Positions 1 to 7,950 of a DNA stretch of 34,385 nucleotides are shown here, piece after piece. Made by a program: the position numbers and the translations under genes. Where the stretch lies: NCBI GenBank assembly GCA_900552465.1, contig URZO01000040.1:1-34385 (forward strand). Direction: 5' to 3'. The notes below the pieces were generated by a model. It made no database searches and had not been told where the DNA came from. It worked only from the letters and a program-made list of their open reading frames with translations. Every line of letters begins with the position of its first letter. Positions within the stretch are counted from its first letter, which is position 1. The stretch comes from an uncultured Parabacteroides sp. GTDB lineage: Bacteria > Bacteroidota > Bacteroidia > Bacteroidales > Tannerellaceae.

Positions 1-20
1 TATCAAAGAAAATTCACACA

Positions 21-46
21 CCCCCTGCCCCCTCTCAAGAGGGGAA
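21..46. repeat. REP-like C-rich hairpin repeat
   Basis: A C-rich run (CCCCCTGCCCCC) is followed by a perfect 6-bp hairpin, CCCCTC (29-34), loop TCAA, GAGGGG (39-44). From memory, this C-rich hairpin type is scattered between genes in many Bacteroidota genomes; that is recollection, not a search result. It lies just past the stop of the GH36 gene. It could help end that transcript, but no U-tract follows the stem on the minus strand, so a repeat is the better call. Confidence 0.5.
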
Positions 47-89
47 GGAGTTACCTTCGGTCGATATAAATACCCCGACAAATCATCAT

Positions 90-2291
90 TTACCGTACCG
101 CCGTCAACTCCAGCACCCGGCTTGCATATTCCCGCATCAGGAACAGTTCGACGCCTTCGTTCATCAGGAAGGAGCCGGAGAAGACCTGGCCTTCGATGTT
201 GAGCGGGCGGCCGCCGGTCCGGTTCAACTCTTTGATCCGGTATTTCTTGTCCGGATCGAGTCCGGCCATGCGGAAGCGCGGTATAACCTGGTTGGCAAAA
301 TGTTCCAGCTTGTAAGCAAAGAAAACCGCTTTATCCTTTTCCTGGCTGCAATACATCAAAGAAGAAACGCCTTTCTTGTCATACGGGGAAATCAAACGGT
401 ACAGGTCGCCCATCTGGATAACCGGACGGATCTCTTTGTAGGATGCGATTGCATTCTTTGCAAATTCTTTCTCGCTGTCGGTCATACTCTTCGGTTGTAT
501 CTCCATGCCGAGACGTCCGGTCATAGCTACGTCGAAACGGAATTTCAACGGTAACACCCGGCCCGTCTGATGGTTGGGAGAAGCGCTCACATGCGAGGCC
601 ATTGCCACTGCCGGGAAGAAATAAGAGGTACCCCATTGCATATAAATACGTTGCAAAGCATCCGTGTTATCGCTTACCCAAAACTCATCGAAGTAAGGCA
701 TGATGCCATAGTTGGCACGTCCGCCGCCGCTTGCACAAGCCTGGATGGCCAGATCGGGATATTTGTCACGGATACGCTGGCATACCTTTGCCAGTCCGCG
801 ATGGAAATCGATGTACAGGTGCGATTGCTTGTCGCCCGTCAGGTAAGAAGAACCGTAATTGACGATGTTCATATTGGCATCCCATTTGATATAGGCTATT
901 TCCGGATTGGCCGTCATCAGATTGTCCACTACGCCGAACATGAAATCCTGCACTTTCGGGTTGGATACGTCTAAGACCAGCTGCGTGCGTCCGCGTCCGG
1001 GACGTGCCGTCCGGTTCGGCGGGCAAACAATCCAGTCCGGATGTTTCTCATACAGTTCGCTATATATATTTGTCATTTCCGGCTCGATCCAGATACCGAA
1101 TTTGATCCCGTGTTTTTTAGCGGCAGCAACAAGGTCGCCTACGCCGCCCGGCAGTTTGCTCTTGTCTACCACCCAGTCGCCCAAGGCAGCCGTGTCGTTG
1201 TTACGTTTGTATTTGTCGCCAAACCAACCGTCGTCCATCACAAACAGTTCGCCCCCCATCGAAGCGATATCGCCCATCATCTGGTCCATCACTTCCTGGT
1301 TGACTTTGAAATAAACACCTTCCCAGCTGTTCAGCAGGATGTCGTGTATTTTATTGCCATGTGCAATATGCGTATTGCGTCCCCAACGGTGGAAGTTGCG
1401 GCTGGCGCCACTCAGTCCTTCCCGGCTGTAGGTCAGAGCCAGTTCGGGAGTCCGGAACACCTCTTTCGGTTCGAGCCGGTAGGCCGAGGCATCTTCGTTG
1501 ATCCCGGCAAAGAAGTCGTGATACCAGCTTCCTTCCGTGTCGAGACGGAGTTTATAGTTCCCGCTCCAACAGAGGGCGGCTCCGATCACACGGCCTTCGT
1601 TTTCCTGCGGCTTGCCGTCAAGCGAGATCATCACTTCGGAATGGCTGGTATGCGAGTTGCGCACGCCGTCTTTGTTTTTGATCACCATCATGCCCGGATG
1701 CAAGGGCTCGGTCGTGACGGTTCCTTCGGCTCCCCATGTCCCGTGCAGGTGGGAGATCCATACATCCCCCTGCCGGATCGGCAGGTAGCCGGAAGAAAAG
1801 AGGTTCAGTGTGACCGGCTTTTTCTCCTGGTGGGATATTTCCGACCAAGTCTCGATCACGTCTGTATTTTTGTAAGCCTTGTAAATGACCTTGACTTCGA
1901 AGGGATAGACTTTGTCTTTCATCGTCACGGTGGTCAGTTGGGCATCCGGCAGTTCCTGCTGGTCGACGCCGGTCACCACCATTTCGAGTGACATATTCCC
2001 ATCCGGATGGGTGACCATCAGCGCACATTCGGCATCGCATCCGACACCGAAAACCGGATAGGCCGGCCGGTTCAGGGCTGTTCCCGAATGATAGACTTCG
2101 TCTACCTCTCCCGGCTGTATCTTGTCGCCATAGTAAATGATTTTTAACTCCTGGTCTTGCGGGGCCGACAACAGCAAAGATGTGTTCGGCGTCGATACCA
2201 ATATGTCTTTTTCTCCGGCAAACAGTCCGGACGTTACGAACAGGCAACTGCTTAGCAGTAGCACTTTGGATATAAAATTCCTGTTTATCAT
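90..2291 (-). CDS. Secreted GH36-family alpha-galactosidase
   Basis: Retaining alpha-galactosidase of family GH36, which removes terminal alpha-1,6-galactose from raffinose-type oligosaccharides or galactomannan. Visible features: an N-terminal signal peptide (MINRNFISKVLLLSSCLF...), an N-terminal beta-sandwich region to about residue 300, then the (beta/alpha)8 barrel. The nucleophile is the Asp of the KWDAN motif (about D471) and the acid/base is the first Asp of SDNTDA (about D541). FVMDDGWFG and GIWIEPEM are further family signatures. The 733-residue length is normal for GH36. The ATG at 2291 is preferred over the ATG at 2324 because it puts the signal peptide at the N-terminus and because a -7 box at 2329-2336 would start transcription near 2322. 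It is monocistronic, with no susCD partner beside it. Family assignment is firm; exact substrate is inferred. Confidence 0.93.
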   Translation of the reverse strand: MINRNFISKVLLLSSCLFVTSGLFAGEKDILVSTPNTSLLLSAPQDQELKIIYYGDKIQPGEVDEVYHSGTALNRPAYPVFGVGCDAECALMVTHPDGNMSLEMVVTGVDQQELPDAQLTTVTMKDKVYPFEVKVIYKAYKNTDVIETWSEISHQEKKPVTLNLFSSGYLPIRQGDVWISHLHGTWGAEGTVTTEPLHPGMMVIKNKDGVRNSHTSHSEVMISLDGKPQENEGRVIGAALCWSGNYKLRLDTEGSWYHDFFAGINEDASAYRLEPKEVFRTPELALTYSREGLSGASRNFHRWGRNTHIAHGNKIHDILLNSWEGVYFKVNQEVMDQMMGDIASMGGELFVMDDGWFGDKYKRNNDTAALGDWVVDKSKLPGGVGDLVAAAKKHGIKFGIWIEPEMTNIYSELYEKHPDWIVCPPNRTARPGRGRTQLVLDVSNPKVQDFMFGVVDNLMTANPEIAYIKWDANMNIVNYGSSYLTGDKQSHLYIDFHRGLAKVCQRIRDKYPDLAIQACASGGGRANYGIMPYFDEFWVSDNTDALQRIYMQWGTSYFFPAVAMASHVSASPNHQTGRVLPLKFRFDVAMTGRLGMEIQPKSMTDSEKEFAKNAIASYKEIRPVIQMGDLYRLISPYDKKGVSSLMYCSQEKDKAVFFAYKLEHFANQVIPRFRMAGLDPDKKYRIKELNRTGGRPLNIEGQVFSGSFLMNEGVELFLMREYASRVLELTAVR

Positions 2292-2328
2292 AATATTAAG
2301 CTTTAAAATTAACGGCTTATACATCTTT

Positions 2329-2336
2329 CAAAGATA
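2329..2336 (-). promoter_or_regulatory. -7 box of the GH36 gene
   Basis: On the minus strand this reads TATCTTTG, a perfect match to the Bacteroidota -7 consensus TAnnTTTG. No clear TTTG lies 19-21 bp upstream; that stretch is only T-rich. The implied start near 2322 leaves a leader of about 30 nt before the ATG at 2291. Confidence 0.55.
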
Positions 2337-2376
2337 GTAATTTGCCGCCTATAAAAAAAGAAAAAATCAAGTTTCT

Positions 2377-2479
2377 GTATCACTCTATCACTGTTTGCTG
2401 TTAAGTGGCTGTATTTTAGTGCGGTAAGGAATGATAGATGCCGTTTTTATCTATCACTCCTCTATCACCTCTCTATCAC
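2377..2479. repeat. Left CTATCAC array flanking the primase-HU locus
   Basis: Six copies of a 7-mer sit in fixed geometry. Reading left to right: GTATCAC (2377) and CTATCAC (2385), 8 bp apart; then 39 bp; then one unit in the opposite direction, ATGATAG (2431); then 13 bp; then CTATCAC at 2451, 2462 and 2473, exactly 11 bp apart (one helical turn). The array ends 27 bp from the stop of the primase gene. It is mirrored at 5252-5355. Iteron-like or protein-binding function is inferred from the spacing. Confidence 0.85.
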
Positions 2480-2506
2480 TGTTTTTCTTTAGCCTTATCC
2501 CTTGTT

Positions 2507-4585
2507 TTATGCTTCAATGACCTGATACTGATTGCCTTTGCTTGTTCTTCTGGTCGGGATATCATGCTTTTTCAGGATTCGCCCGAAGTTGCATATAATG
2601 CCTTTTGTGTAGTTAAAATCGCGGTTTTTCCGCTTGATTCGCTCCAAAATCTCGATTGCCAGCAGGAATTCGCCTGTTTCCCTCTCTTTCGGGATGCGGA
2701 AATACTGCATGAAGAGTTGTTCTTCCGGCGGTATCTGCTGGAATTGCAGATTGTCGGCAGCTATTGCCGCCTCTTCTTCATGTGTAAACCAGTAACGCTC
2801 TTCTCTGGCAAGCGCTTCGATAGCCTGGGCGTACAGTTGCTCGTAGTCGACAGGTTGCAGGTAGTCGATCGTCCCGTTCACCTCCACGCAGATGAACCGC
2901 CGACTACCGGTCGGGTCCGTCAGGATGTCGAAGTTGTTGCAGGTTGCGATGAACGTGGCATAGCGGCGCAAGTTCCGGTTGGACGACTGATGAGGCAGGC
3001 GGGTGTTCACGGTCGCTTTCTGGAGGATATGTTTCAGATAGCTTTGCTGGGCATTTTTTATGGAATCGAACTCGTCTATGTTGATCAGCGCATACCGGTG
3101 GAGCGCCAGTTCCGTGTCACGCCGTTTGCTGAAATCGGTACTGTCGGTGTAGAACGGACGCAATTCCGGCGGGAGGATATTCAGGCAATAGGTCGATTTG
3201 CCGCATCCCTGGTCGCCGACAAGCAACGGGGTGGCGCTGTTGCCATGCTCCTGGTCCAGCCCTAACCAATGGGCTACCATGCTGAGGAACCAGCGGTAGA
3301 AACGGTCCGCCCACTGTTTGTTGTTGCAGGGAACCCGCCTGGCCAGCGCGCGGATATGGTCGTCCCCGTCCCATTCGGGCAGATTGCCAAGGTACTCCTC
3401 GATCGGGTGGAAAGAACTGATGCTGTTGGAATAGACGTAGCGCTCGATGTCTTTATCCCAGACGTTCAGTCCCTCTTTATGCGCCTCCGTGCAGATCGAG
3501 TTGCGCGCTTCGCGGCTGAAAGGATTGAAGGTGAAGCGTATCAGCGACTTGTCGCGGTATTCCACATCGCCGCTCATCTCGTTACGGCGTATTTCGTAGC
3601 GGCGTTCCATAAACTCTTCCAGTTGCAGGGTGAGCGACATGATTTCCGGGACAGGCGATTTCCCGTTTATCGCTTTTTTCAGCAGATAGACCGAACGGAA
3701 TATAGCCCGTATCTCCATTTCGAGCGGAGCCAGTTCGCTATAGAGCAGTGTGCACTGGACGGCGTCTTCTTCGGGAATGCCTGCGCTATGGCAGTTCTGC
3801 GCCAGGAAGGTAAACAGCCCTTCCAGGTCGTCTTCTTTGACCGGTTCCACTTTTCGGATGGCCTCTACCATCGCTACGCTGTAGAGGGTGGCGATCCGGT
3901 AGTTGCGTGTCATACCCGGCATCAGCCGTTCCAACGGATTGGCCGGCCCTTCGGGGATGACCTGTACCTGGTCTATGTCGGGCTTCTGCTTCGGCTGTTC
4001 GATGCGGATCGCTACGGCGTCGGGATTGTAGCCCAACTCCGGATCGAAACTCATCCGGCATCCGCGACGGATATCCGGTTCTTTCAGCTCGATGCTCCGT
4101 CCTAACTGCGGTTGATAGTAGCGTACTGCCGTCAGATAGGCCTGTGTATGAAAGCGTTCGATCTGCTCTTTCGACTTAGGTAGACGCCCGTCCGGCAAGG
4201 TGAACGGAATTACGATTTTCACGCTTCTTTCGCCCGCCCCGATAAAAGCCAGCAGCGTTTGCGGCATCTCCATCGCTTCCCTGCGGATTTCAACCGCTTC
4301 CTCAAGGCACGACAGATGGTTCACTTCGATCAAAACCAATCCGCTGTATGCCCGTAAAGGCCGGTGCGGTTCTTCTGTTTTCTTGAAAGTTCCGCTGAAT
4401 ACGATCACAGGCAGTTTCTGTACGTAGGCATTTTGCTTGCCGGGCAATGTGTAACGGATGTTATTACGCATCGTACTGACCGGCCGGCTCAGCGTCTCTT
4501 TCTGCAACGCTTCTTGCAGCTTTTCCATTTCAAGGGAACGCATCACCAGTCCCCCTTTTTCATATCGATATAAAGTTACTTTCAT
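2507..4585 (-). CDS. VirE/BT4734-type primase-helicase
   Basis: Two-part DNA replication protein of the Bacteroidetes VirE type. Residues about 1-200 resemble the BT4734/VirE_N primase-like domain (SGLVLIEVNHL, then SVKIVIPFTLPDG). From about residue 390 there is a VirE/VapE-type superfamily 3-like ATPase: Walker A GDQGCGKST (457-465), Walker B LINIDEFD (500-507), sensor ATCNN (547-551) and an arginine-finger-like SRRF (561-564). The last about 100 residues resemble the DUF3874-type tail seen in this group. The ATG at 4585 was chosen over 4645 because it overlaps the HU stop as ATGA, a classic coupling overlap, giving 692 residues. The acidic pair typical of prim-pol domains reads E-V-N here; as I recall, that is usual for this subfamily, so loss of activity should not be assumed. 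Role in the cell is unknown. Confidence 0.88.
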   Translation of the reverse strand: MKVTLYRYEKGGLVMRSLEMEKLQEALQKETLSRPVSTMRNNIRYTLPGKQNAYVQKLPVIVFSGTFKKTEEPHRPLRAYSGLVLIEVNHLSCLEEAVEIRREAMEMPQTLLAFIGAGERSVKIVIPFTLPDGRLPKSKEQIERFHTQAYLTAVRYYQPQLGRSIELKEPDIRRGCRMSFDPELGYNPDAVAIRIEQPKQKPDIDQVQVIPEGPANPLERLMPGMTRNYRIATLYSVAMVEAIRKVEPVKEDDLEGLFTFLAQNCHSAGIPEEDAVQCTLLYSELAPLEMEIRAIFRSVYLLKKAINGKSPVPEIMSLTLQLEEFMERRYEIRRNEMSGDVEYRDKSLIRFTFNPFSREARNSICTEAHKEGLNVWDKDIERYVYSNSISSFHPIEEYLGNLPEWDGDDHIRALARRVPCNNKQWADRFYRWFLSMVAHWLGLDQEHGNSATPLLVGDQGCGKSTYCLNILPPELRPFYTDSTDFSKRRDTELALHRYALINIDEFDSIKNAQQSYLKHILQKATVNTRLPHQSSNRNLRRYATFIATCNNFDILTDPTGSRRFICVEVNGTIDYLQPVDYEQLYAQAIEALAREERYWFTHEEEAAIAADNLQFQQIPPEEQLFMQYFRIPKERETGEFLLAIEILERIKRKNRDFNYTKGIICNFGRILKKHDIPTRRTSKGNQYQVIEA

Positions 4586-4962
4586 AGCCGCTCGAACCGT
4601 ATCTCTTTCATAAACTCTTTCATTCTTGGATCGGCTTTGATACACAGGCGTTTTGCCTTTACCCGGTGGGGAGTGCAGTCCTTCGGATTTTCATATCCTT
4701 CACTGCCGGCCGACAGAAACAGGGTCCCGATCCCATGCAGGTTGACCGTGTATCCCATCTCCAACTGGGTTTGGATTTCCTGTTCCAATTCGGTTATAGC
4801 GGCCAACACATCCCCGCGTGTAAGCGAACAGCGGGTGGATATGTATTCAGCCAACTGTTCGGTTGAAACCTGCCCGGCTGTTACCGGGACGCCATAATAG
4901 CGGACTTTTTCAATCATTCCGCTTTTGTCCACTTTGGGACGTACAACATAAGCATGCGACAT
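4582..4962 (-). CDS. HU-like DNA-binding protein (HU-HIG type)
   Basis: A 126-residue HU/IHF-superfamily protein of the divergent Bacteroidetes kind that neighbours VirE-type genes. It begins SHAYVVRPKVDKSG, has an HU-like helical part (STEQLAEYISTRCSLTRGDV), and a VNLHGIGTLFLSAGSEG beta-arm region, with a basic C-terminal tail. The ATG at 4962 is used because the two codons before it would require a TTG start. It is first in a two-gene operon; its stop overlaps the primase start by 4 bp, so the two proteins are probably made together. It likely binds or bends DNA, possibly the repeat arrays on either side or the CCGGAT sites in its own leader (inference). Confidence 0.88.
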   Translation of the reverse strand: MSHAYVVRPKVDKSGMIEKVRYYGVPVTAGQVSTEQLAEYISTRCSLTRGDVLAAITELEQEIQTQLEMGYTVNLHGIGTLFLSAGSEGYENPKDCTPHRVKAKRLCIKADPRMKEFMKEIRFERL

Positions 4963-5025
4963 AAGCAATGTTTTTTAATAAAATCAATAAGGAAAACCGA
5001 GAGAAGTGCCTGATTAACTTTCTTT

Positions 5026-5105
5026 ACATCCGGATTCACATTTTGTTACACCCGGATGAAGGTGGTCTATACATGAGGGTGAATGGGTTGGAAACATCCG
5101 GATGT
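5026..5105. promoter_or_regulatory. Three ACAyCCGGAT sites in the HU gene leader
   Basis: ACATCCGGAT at 5026, ACACCCGGATG at 5048, and the perfect 12-bp palindrome ACATCCGGATGT at 5094-5105. The first two start 22 bp apart (two helical turns). All lie between the proposed promoter at 5125-5155 and the HU start codon, where a bound repressor, or an RNA hairpin from the palindrome, could limit expression. Autoregulation by the HU-like protein is possible but unproven. Confidence 0.5.
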
Positions 5106-5124
5106 ACCTGACTTTAAGTCCTTA

Positions 5125-5155
5125 CAAAGATAATGAAAAGATATAGCCAAAGCAA
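5125..5155 (-). promoter_or_regulatory. Promoter of the HU-primase operon
   Basis: The minus strand has TATCTTTG (5132-5125), a perfect TAnnTTTG box. A TTG (5155-5153, preceded by C) sits 20 bp upstream as a partial -33 element. A start near 5118 gives a leader of about 155 nt containing the CCGGAT sites. Confidence 0.5.
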
Positions 5156-5251
5156 GAAAATCAAGGGATATTTATGAAAAAAGTTGCTTTTGTTTTGCTT
5201 GTTGTAGTTCAGGTTTCAGGCCGCGATAGCGGGTAGTGCCTGTATGGGGAG

Positions 5252-5355
5252 GTGATAGAGAGGTGATAGACAAGTGATAGATAAAAAGGGGGATCTATCA
5301 CTTGTTAGAATTTTGATTTCCAGGATATTAGCTGTTTTTAGTGATAGAGTGATAG
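5252..5355. repeat. Right GTGATAG array, inverted copy of the left array
   Basis: GTGATAG at 5252, 5263 and 5274 (11-bp steps), then an inverted CTATCAC at 5295, then 39 bp, then GTGATAG at 5341 and 5349 (8-bp step). Read on the minus strand it has the same order, orientation and spacing as 2377-2479; only the 13-bp gap becomes 14 bp. The 39-bp gap has the same length but an unrelated sequence. The inverted unit and its neighbour form a 12-bp perfect inverted repeat, CAAGTGATAGAT/ATCTATCACTTG, around a 10-nt loop. Confidence 0.85.
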
Positions 5356-5489
5356 AGGAATTGGAAAAAATAGTTTTTGAAAAGGTGTCTACTCAAGAAC
5401 CGATAAACTGGTTGACGACGTACTTATGAGATCTGCAGAGAACAAAAAGCCTTGCTAATTTCATTATTTTATTACTATAGACCTCCGAC

Positions 5490-7694
5490 TTATAATCCAA
5501 GCTCCAACTGATTTTTGACCAGTTTATAATAGACCCCTTTGCGTAGCGTCAGTTCGGCATGAGTACCTTCTTCCACAATTTGACCGTGATCCAGTACTAC
5601 AATTTTATCGGCATCTTTTACCGTACTGAGTCGATGGGCGACAATTATAACGGTCCGGCCTTTGTAAAAAGATTGCAAATGTTCCAATATTCCCTTTTCA
5701 TTGTTGGCATCGAGAGCGTTGGTTGCTTCATCCAGAAAAATAAACTTCGGATTTTTGTAGACAGCGCGTGCGATCAGGATGCGTTGCCGTTGTCCCTGGC
5801 TGACTCCGTTCCCTTCAATACCGATTGTCGTATTGTATTTTAGAGGAAGGGATTCTATATAATCTTTGATATTGGCTACGGAAACAGCGTGTTGTAACCG
5901 CTCTTGATCGATAGTATGCTGGCCAACCGCTATGTTTTCGGTTATTGTATCGGAAAAGATATATCCGTCTTGCATAACCGCTCCGGTTTTTTCTCTCCAT
6001 AGATGTGGATTAATGGTGTCTAAAGGAAGATTACCGATGCGAATATCTCCTTTTTGCGGAGAGTAAAAGCCAAGCAGCAGTTTGATTAATGTCGTTTTGC
6101 CACTTCCGCTTGCTCCGACAATCGCAGTCACTTTCTTTTCCGGTATGGTCAGATTGATGTCTGCCAATACATTATCTTCTTCCTGTCCGCTATAACTGAA
6201 GTGAAGATGATTGATCTGAATAGTCTGGTCTTCCGGCAGTTTGTTGGCCTTTGTGGAAATATCCTGTTCTTCGTCTTTTTGCTGATGGATTTCATTTAGC
6301 CGTTCCAGACTGATTTGTGCATCCTGAAAAGCACGGACAAAACTGATAAATTGCTCGATAGGAGCATTTAGTTGTCCTACGATATAAGTGATAGACATCA
6401 TCATCCCCAAAGTCATCTCTCCCGATACAACGGTACGGGCCGCCATGAATGTAATCAGAATGTTGGTAGTCTGATTAAAAAACGCAGAACCTAATTTCTG
6501 GTATTGTTCGACTTTCAAACTTTGCAGGCTTATTCTGAAAAGTTTGATTTGTATCTGTTTCCATTTCCAACGCTTTTGATCTTCGCTGTTGTTCAGTTTT
6601 ATTTCCTGCATGCCTGTAATCAATTGGTAGAGGTTGCTCTGTTCACCTGCTGCCTGTGCAAAACGTTTAATATCCAACTCTCTACGATATTTCATAAAGA
6701 AGAGGATCCAGATAACGTATAAACTGTTGCCTGCGACAAATAGTGCGAATACAATCAGATTATAATACGCCAATACAAAACTGAAAACAATGAAATTGAC
6801 CAGAGAGAAGAACGTTGTAAGCGATGATCCGGTAAGAAACGATTCTATTCGGGAATGATCGCCTATCCGTTGCATGATGTCTCCAATCTTTTTGGTATCA
6901 AAGAAGTGGAGAGGCAGTCGGGTCAGTTTGGCTAAAAAGTCGGATATAAGGGTGATGTTTATTTTTGTGTTGGTATATAGAAGGATACGGTTACGGACAA
7001 AATCGACTGATAGTCCGCCGAGAAATATCAGTAGTTGTGCTATTAAAATAAGAGTGATGAGGTTTAGATTGCTGTTTTTTATACCTTTATCGACTAATGC
7101 CTGGGTTAGAAACGGTACGATTAGCTGTAATCCGCTAGCAACAAGCATTCCGGCAACAAGCTGGAATAGTTCTTTTTTATAGGGAGTCAGGTATTTAAAA
7201 AAGAAACTTAGTCGTTGTTTACTATCAGCATGCCCTTTTGACATTTTGTAGAATTCGGGAGATGGTTCCAAGAGCAGAGCTAACCCGGCTTCTTTTCCTC
7301 CTACCTCTGTATTGATCCAGCATCTGGAAAATTCTTCTTCTGTATAGATGACAGGAGTTAAAGTTCCGGGGTCTGCAATATGGAAAAGGTTAATGCCTTT
7401 TTTCTTTTCTATTTTATGGCATACAACAAAATGATTTTTATTCCAATGGAGTATACAAGGTAACGGACACTCGTCGATTAATTGCGTTACCGTAATTCTT
7501 ACTCCGAGTGTCCGAAAACCGATAGATTCAGCTGCATTGATGATTCCCTCCATCGATACTCCTTCTCTGGATATGTAAGCCCGTTCTCGCAGAAATTGCA
7601 TAGAATAACTACCTCCGTAGTATTTTGCAATCATACGAAGACAGGTGGGACCACAATCCATTGAGTCGAGTTGTCGGTAGCGAGGAAATGACAT
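5490..7694 (-). CDS. C39-peptidase ABC exporter for the double-glycine peptide
   Basis: Peptidase-containing ABC transporter (PCAT) that cuts double-glycine leaders and exports the core across the inner membrane. Residues 1-140 form a C39 domain with catalytic Cys14 (DCGPTCL), His88 (NHFVVCH) and Asp108 (IADPG). About 165-460 is the exporter membrane domain with several hydrophobic segments. The ATPase has Walker A GASGSGKT (527-534), signature VSQGQ (631-635), Walker B FIFLDEA (651-657) and H-loop His687. The start is the ATG at 7694 (734 residues), 23 bp after the precursor stop; the longer reading would need a TTG. All catalytic residues are present, so it should be active. It is the last gene of the operon, and its obvious substrate is the peptide just upstream. 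No HlyD or TolC-like partner is encoded in the window. Confidence 0.93.
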   Translation of the reverse strand: MSFPRYRQLDSMDCGPTCLRMIAKYYGGSYSMQFLRERAYISREGVSMEGIINAAESIGFRTLGVRITVTQLIDECPLPCILHWNKNHFVVCHKIEKKKGINLFHIADPGTLTPVIYTEEEFSRCWINTEVGGKEAGLALLLEPSPEFYKMSKGHADSKQRLSFFFKYLTPYKKELFQLVAGMLVASGLQLIVPFLTQALVDKGIKNSNLNLITLILIAQLLIFLGGLSVDFVRNRILLYTNTKINITLISDFLAKLTRLPLHFFDTKKIGDIMQRIGDHSRIESFLTGSSLTTFFSLVNFIVFSFVLAYYNLIVFALFVAGNSLYVIWILFFMKYRRELDIKRFAQAAGEQSNLYQLITGMQEIKLNNSEDQKRWKWKQIQIKLFRISLQSLKVEQYQKLGSAFFNQTTNILITFMAARTVVSGEMTLGMMMSITYIVGQLNAPIEQFISFVRAFQDAQISLERLNEIHQQKDEEQDISTKANKLPEDQTIQINHLHFSYSGQEEDNVLADINLTIPEKKVTAIVGASGSGKTTLIKLLLGFYSPQKGDIRIGNLPLDTINPHLWREKTGAVMQDGYIFSDTITENIAVGQHTIDQERLQHAVSVANIKDYIESLPLKYNTTIGIEGNGVSQGQRQRILIARAVYKNPKFIFLDEATNALDANNEKGILEHLQSFYKGRTVIIVAHRLSTVKDADKIVVLDHGQIVEEGTHAELTLRKGVYYKLVKNQLELGL

Positions 7695-7717
7695 AAATAC
7701 ATTAAGACTCGCTTGAC

Positions 7718-7927
7718 TTAACAAGAACCGTTACAAACACAGCAAGAAGGTTTGTCATAAGGACCACAGATATGCTGTAGTTCTGCACAACTATTTGCAC
7801 CTGTTACTATTACGCTGCTTCCACACCGTACATAGCACTGATAGCCTCCTAATACTTCTTTTCTCTCTTCTTTAGAAAGAATGTTTTCTTGTTGAAGATT
7901 TAACTTCATGAATTCAACTTTTTTCAT
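7718..7927 (-). CDS. Double-glycine RiPP precursor with eight-cysteine core
   Basis: A 69-residue precursor. The leader contains LNLQQENILSKEERKEVLGG, the pattern of the GG-Bacteroidales natural-product leaders, ending at Gly27-Gly28. The predicted 41-residue core (29-69) has cysteines at 31, 35, 47, 54, 62, 63, 65 and 69, plus several Ser/Thr. An ATG at codon 7 (7909) would give a 22-residue leader and is an equally good start. The gene lies between a VKOR-thioredoxin fusion and a C39 exporter, which points to oxidation or other cysteine chemistry followed by leader removal. The activity (bacteriocin, signal, metal binder) cannot be read from the sequence, and I do not recognise the core. 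Confidence 0.85.
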   Translation of the reverse strand: MKKVEFMKLNLQQENILSKEERKEVLGGYQCYVRCGSSVIVTGANSCAELQHICGPYDKPSCCVCNGSC

Positions 7928-7950
7928 AATATATAAATTAAAAAGTTTGT

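Larger units (their letters stand above)
4963..5489. other. Intergenic region between HU gene and ABC exporter
   Basis: This 527-bp stretch holds, from left to right, the HU leader with its CCGGAT sites, the HU promoter, and the right GTGATAG array. Bases 5356-5489, downstream of the exporter gene, show no convincing terminator: the only dyad there (AACC...GGTT near 5399) is 4 bp. I see no gene in it. Confidence 0.6.

Noticed and set aside
1041..1991. A 316-codon plus-strand open frame inside the GH36 gene.
   Set aside because: It is antisense to a well-supported enzyme gene with catalytic motifs, has no recognisable domain, and is a by-product of codon use there. The same holds for the plus-strand frames inside the primase, susC, susD and nhaD genes.
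2438..4105. Two long plus-strand frames opposite the primase-helicase gene.
   Set aside because: Their residues are the mirror of a gene with intact Walker motifs; one begins inside the CTATCAC array. No independent support.
5174..5236. A 20-codon plus-strand frame, MKKVAFVLLVVVQVSGRDSG, upstream of the HU gene.
   Set aside because: It looks like a signal peptide and small membrane peptides do occur near such loci, but it is very short, opposite in direction to the operon, and without a visible promoter. Chance cannot be excluded.
5252..5355. GTGATAG arrays as a CRISPR.
   Set aside because: Units are only 7 bp, spaced 8-11 bp with both orientations present, and there are no cas genes.
5399..5414. 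AACC...GGTT dyad as terminator of the RiPP operon.
   Set aside because: The stem is 4 bp and no U-tract follows, so it is not convincing.
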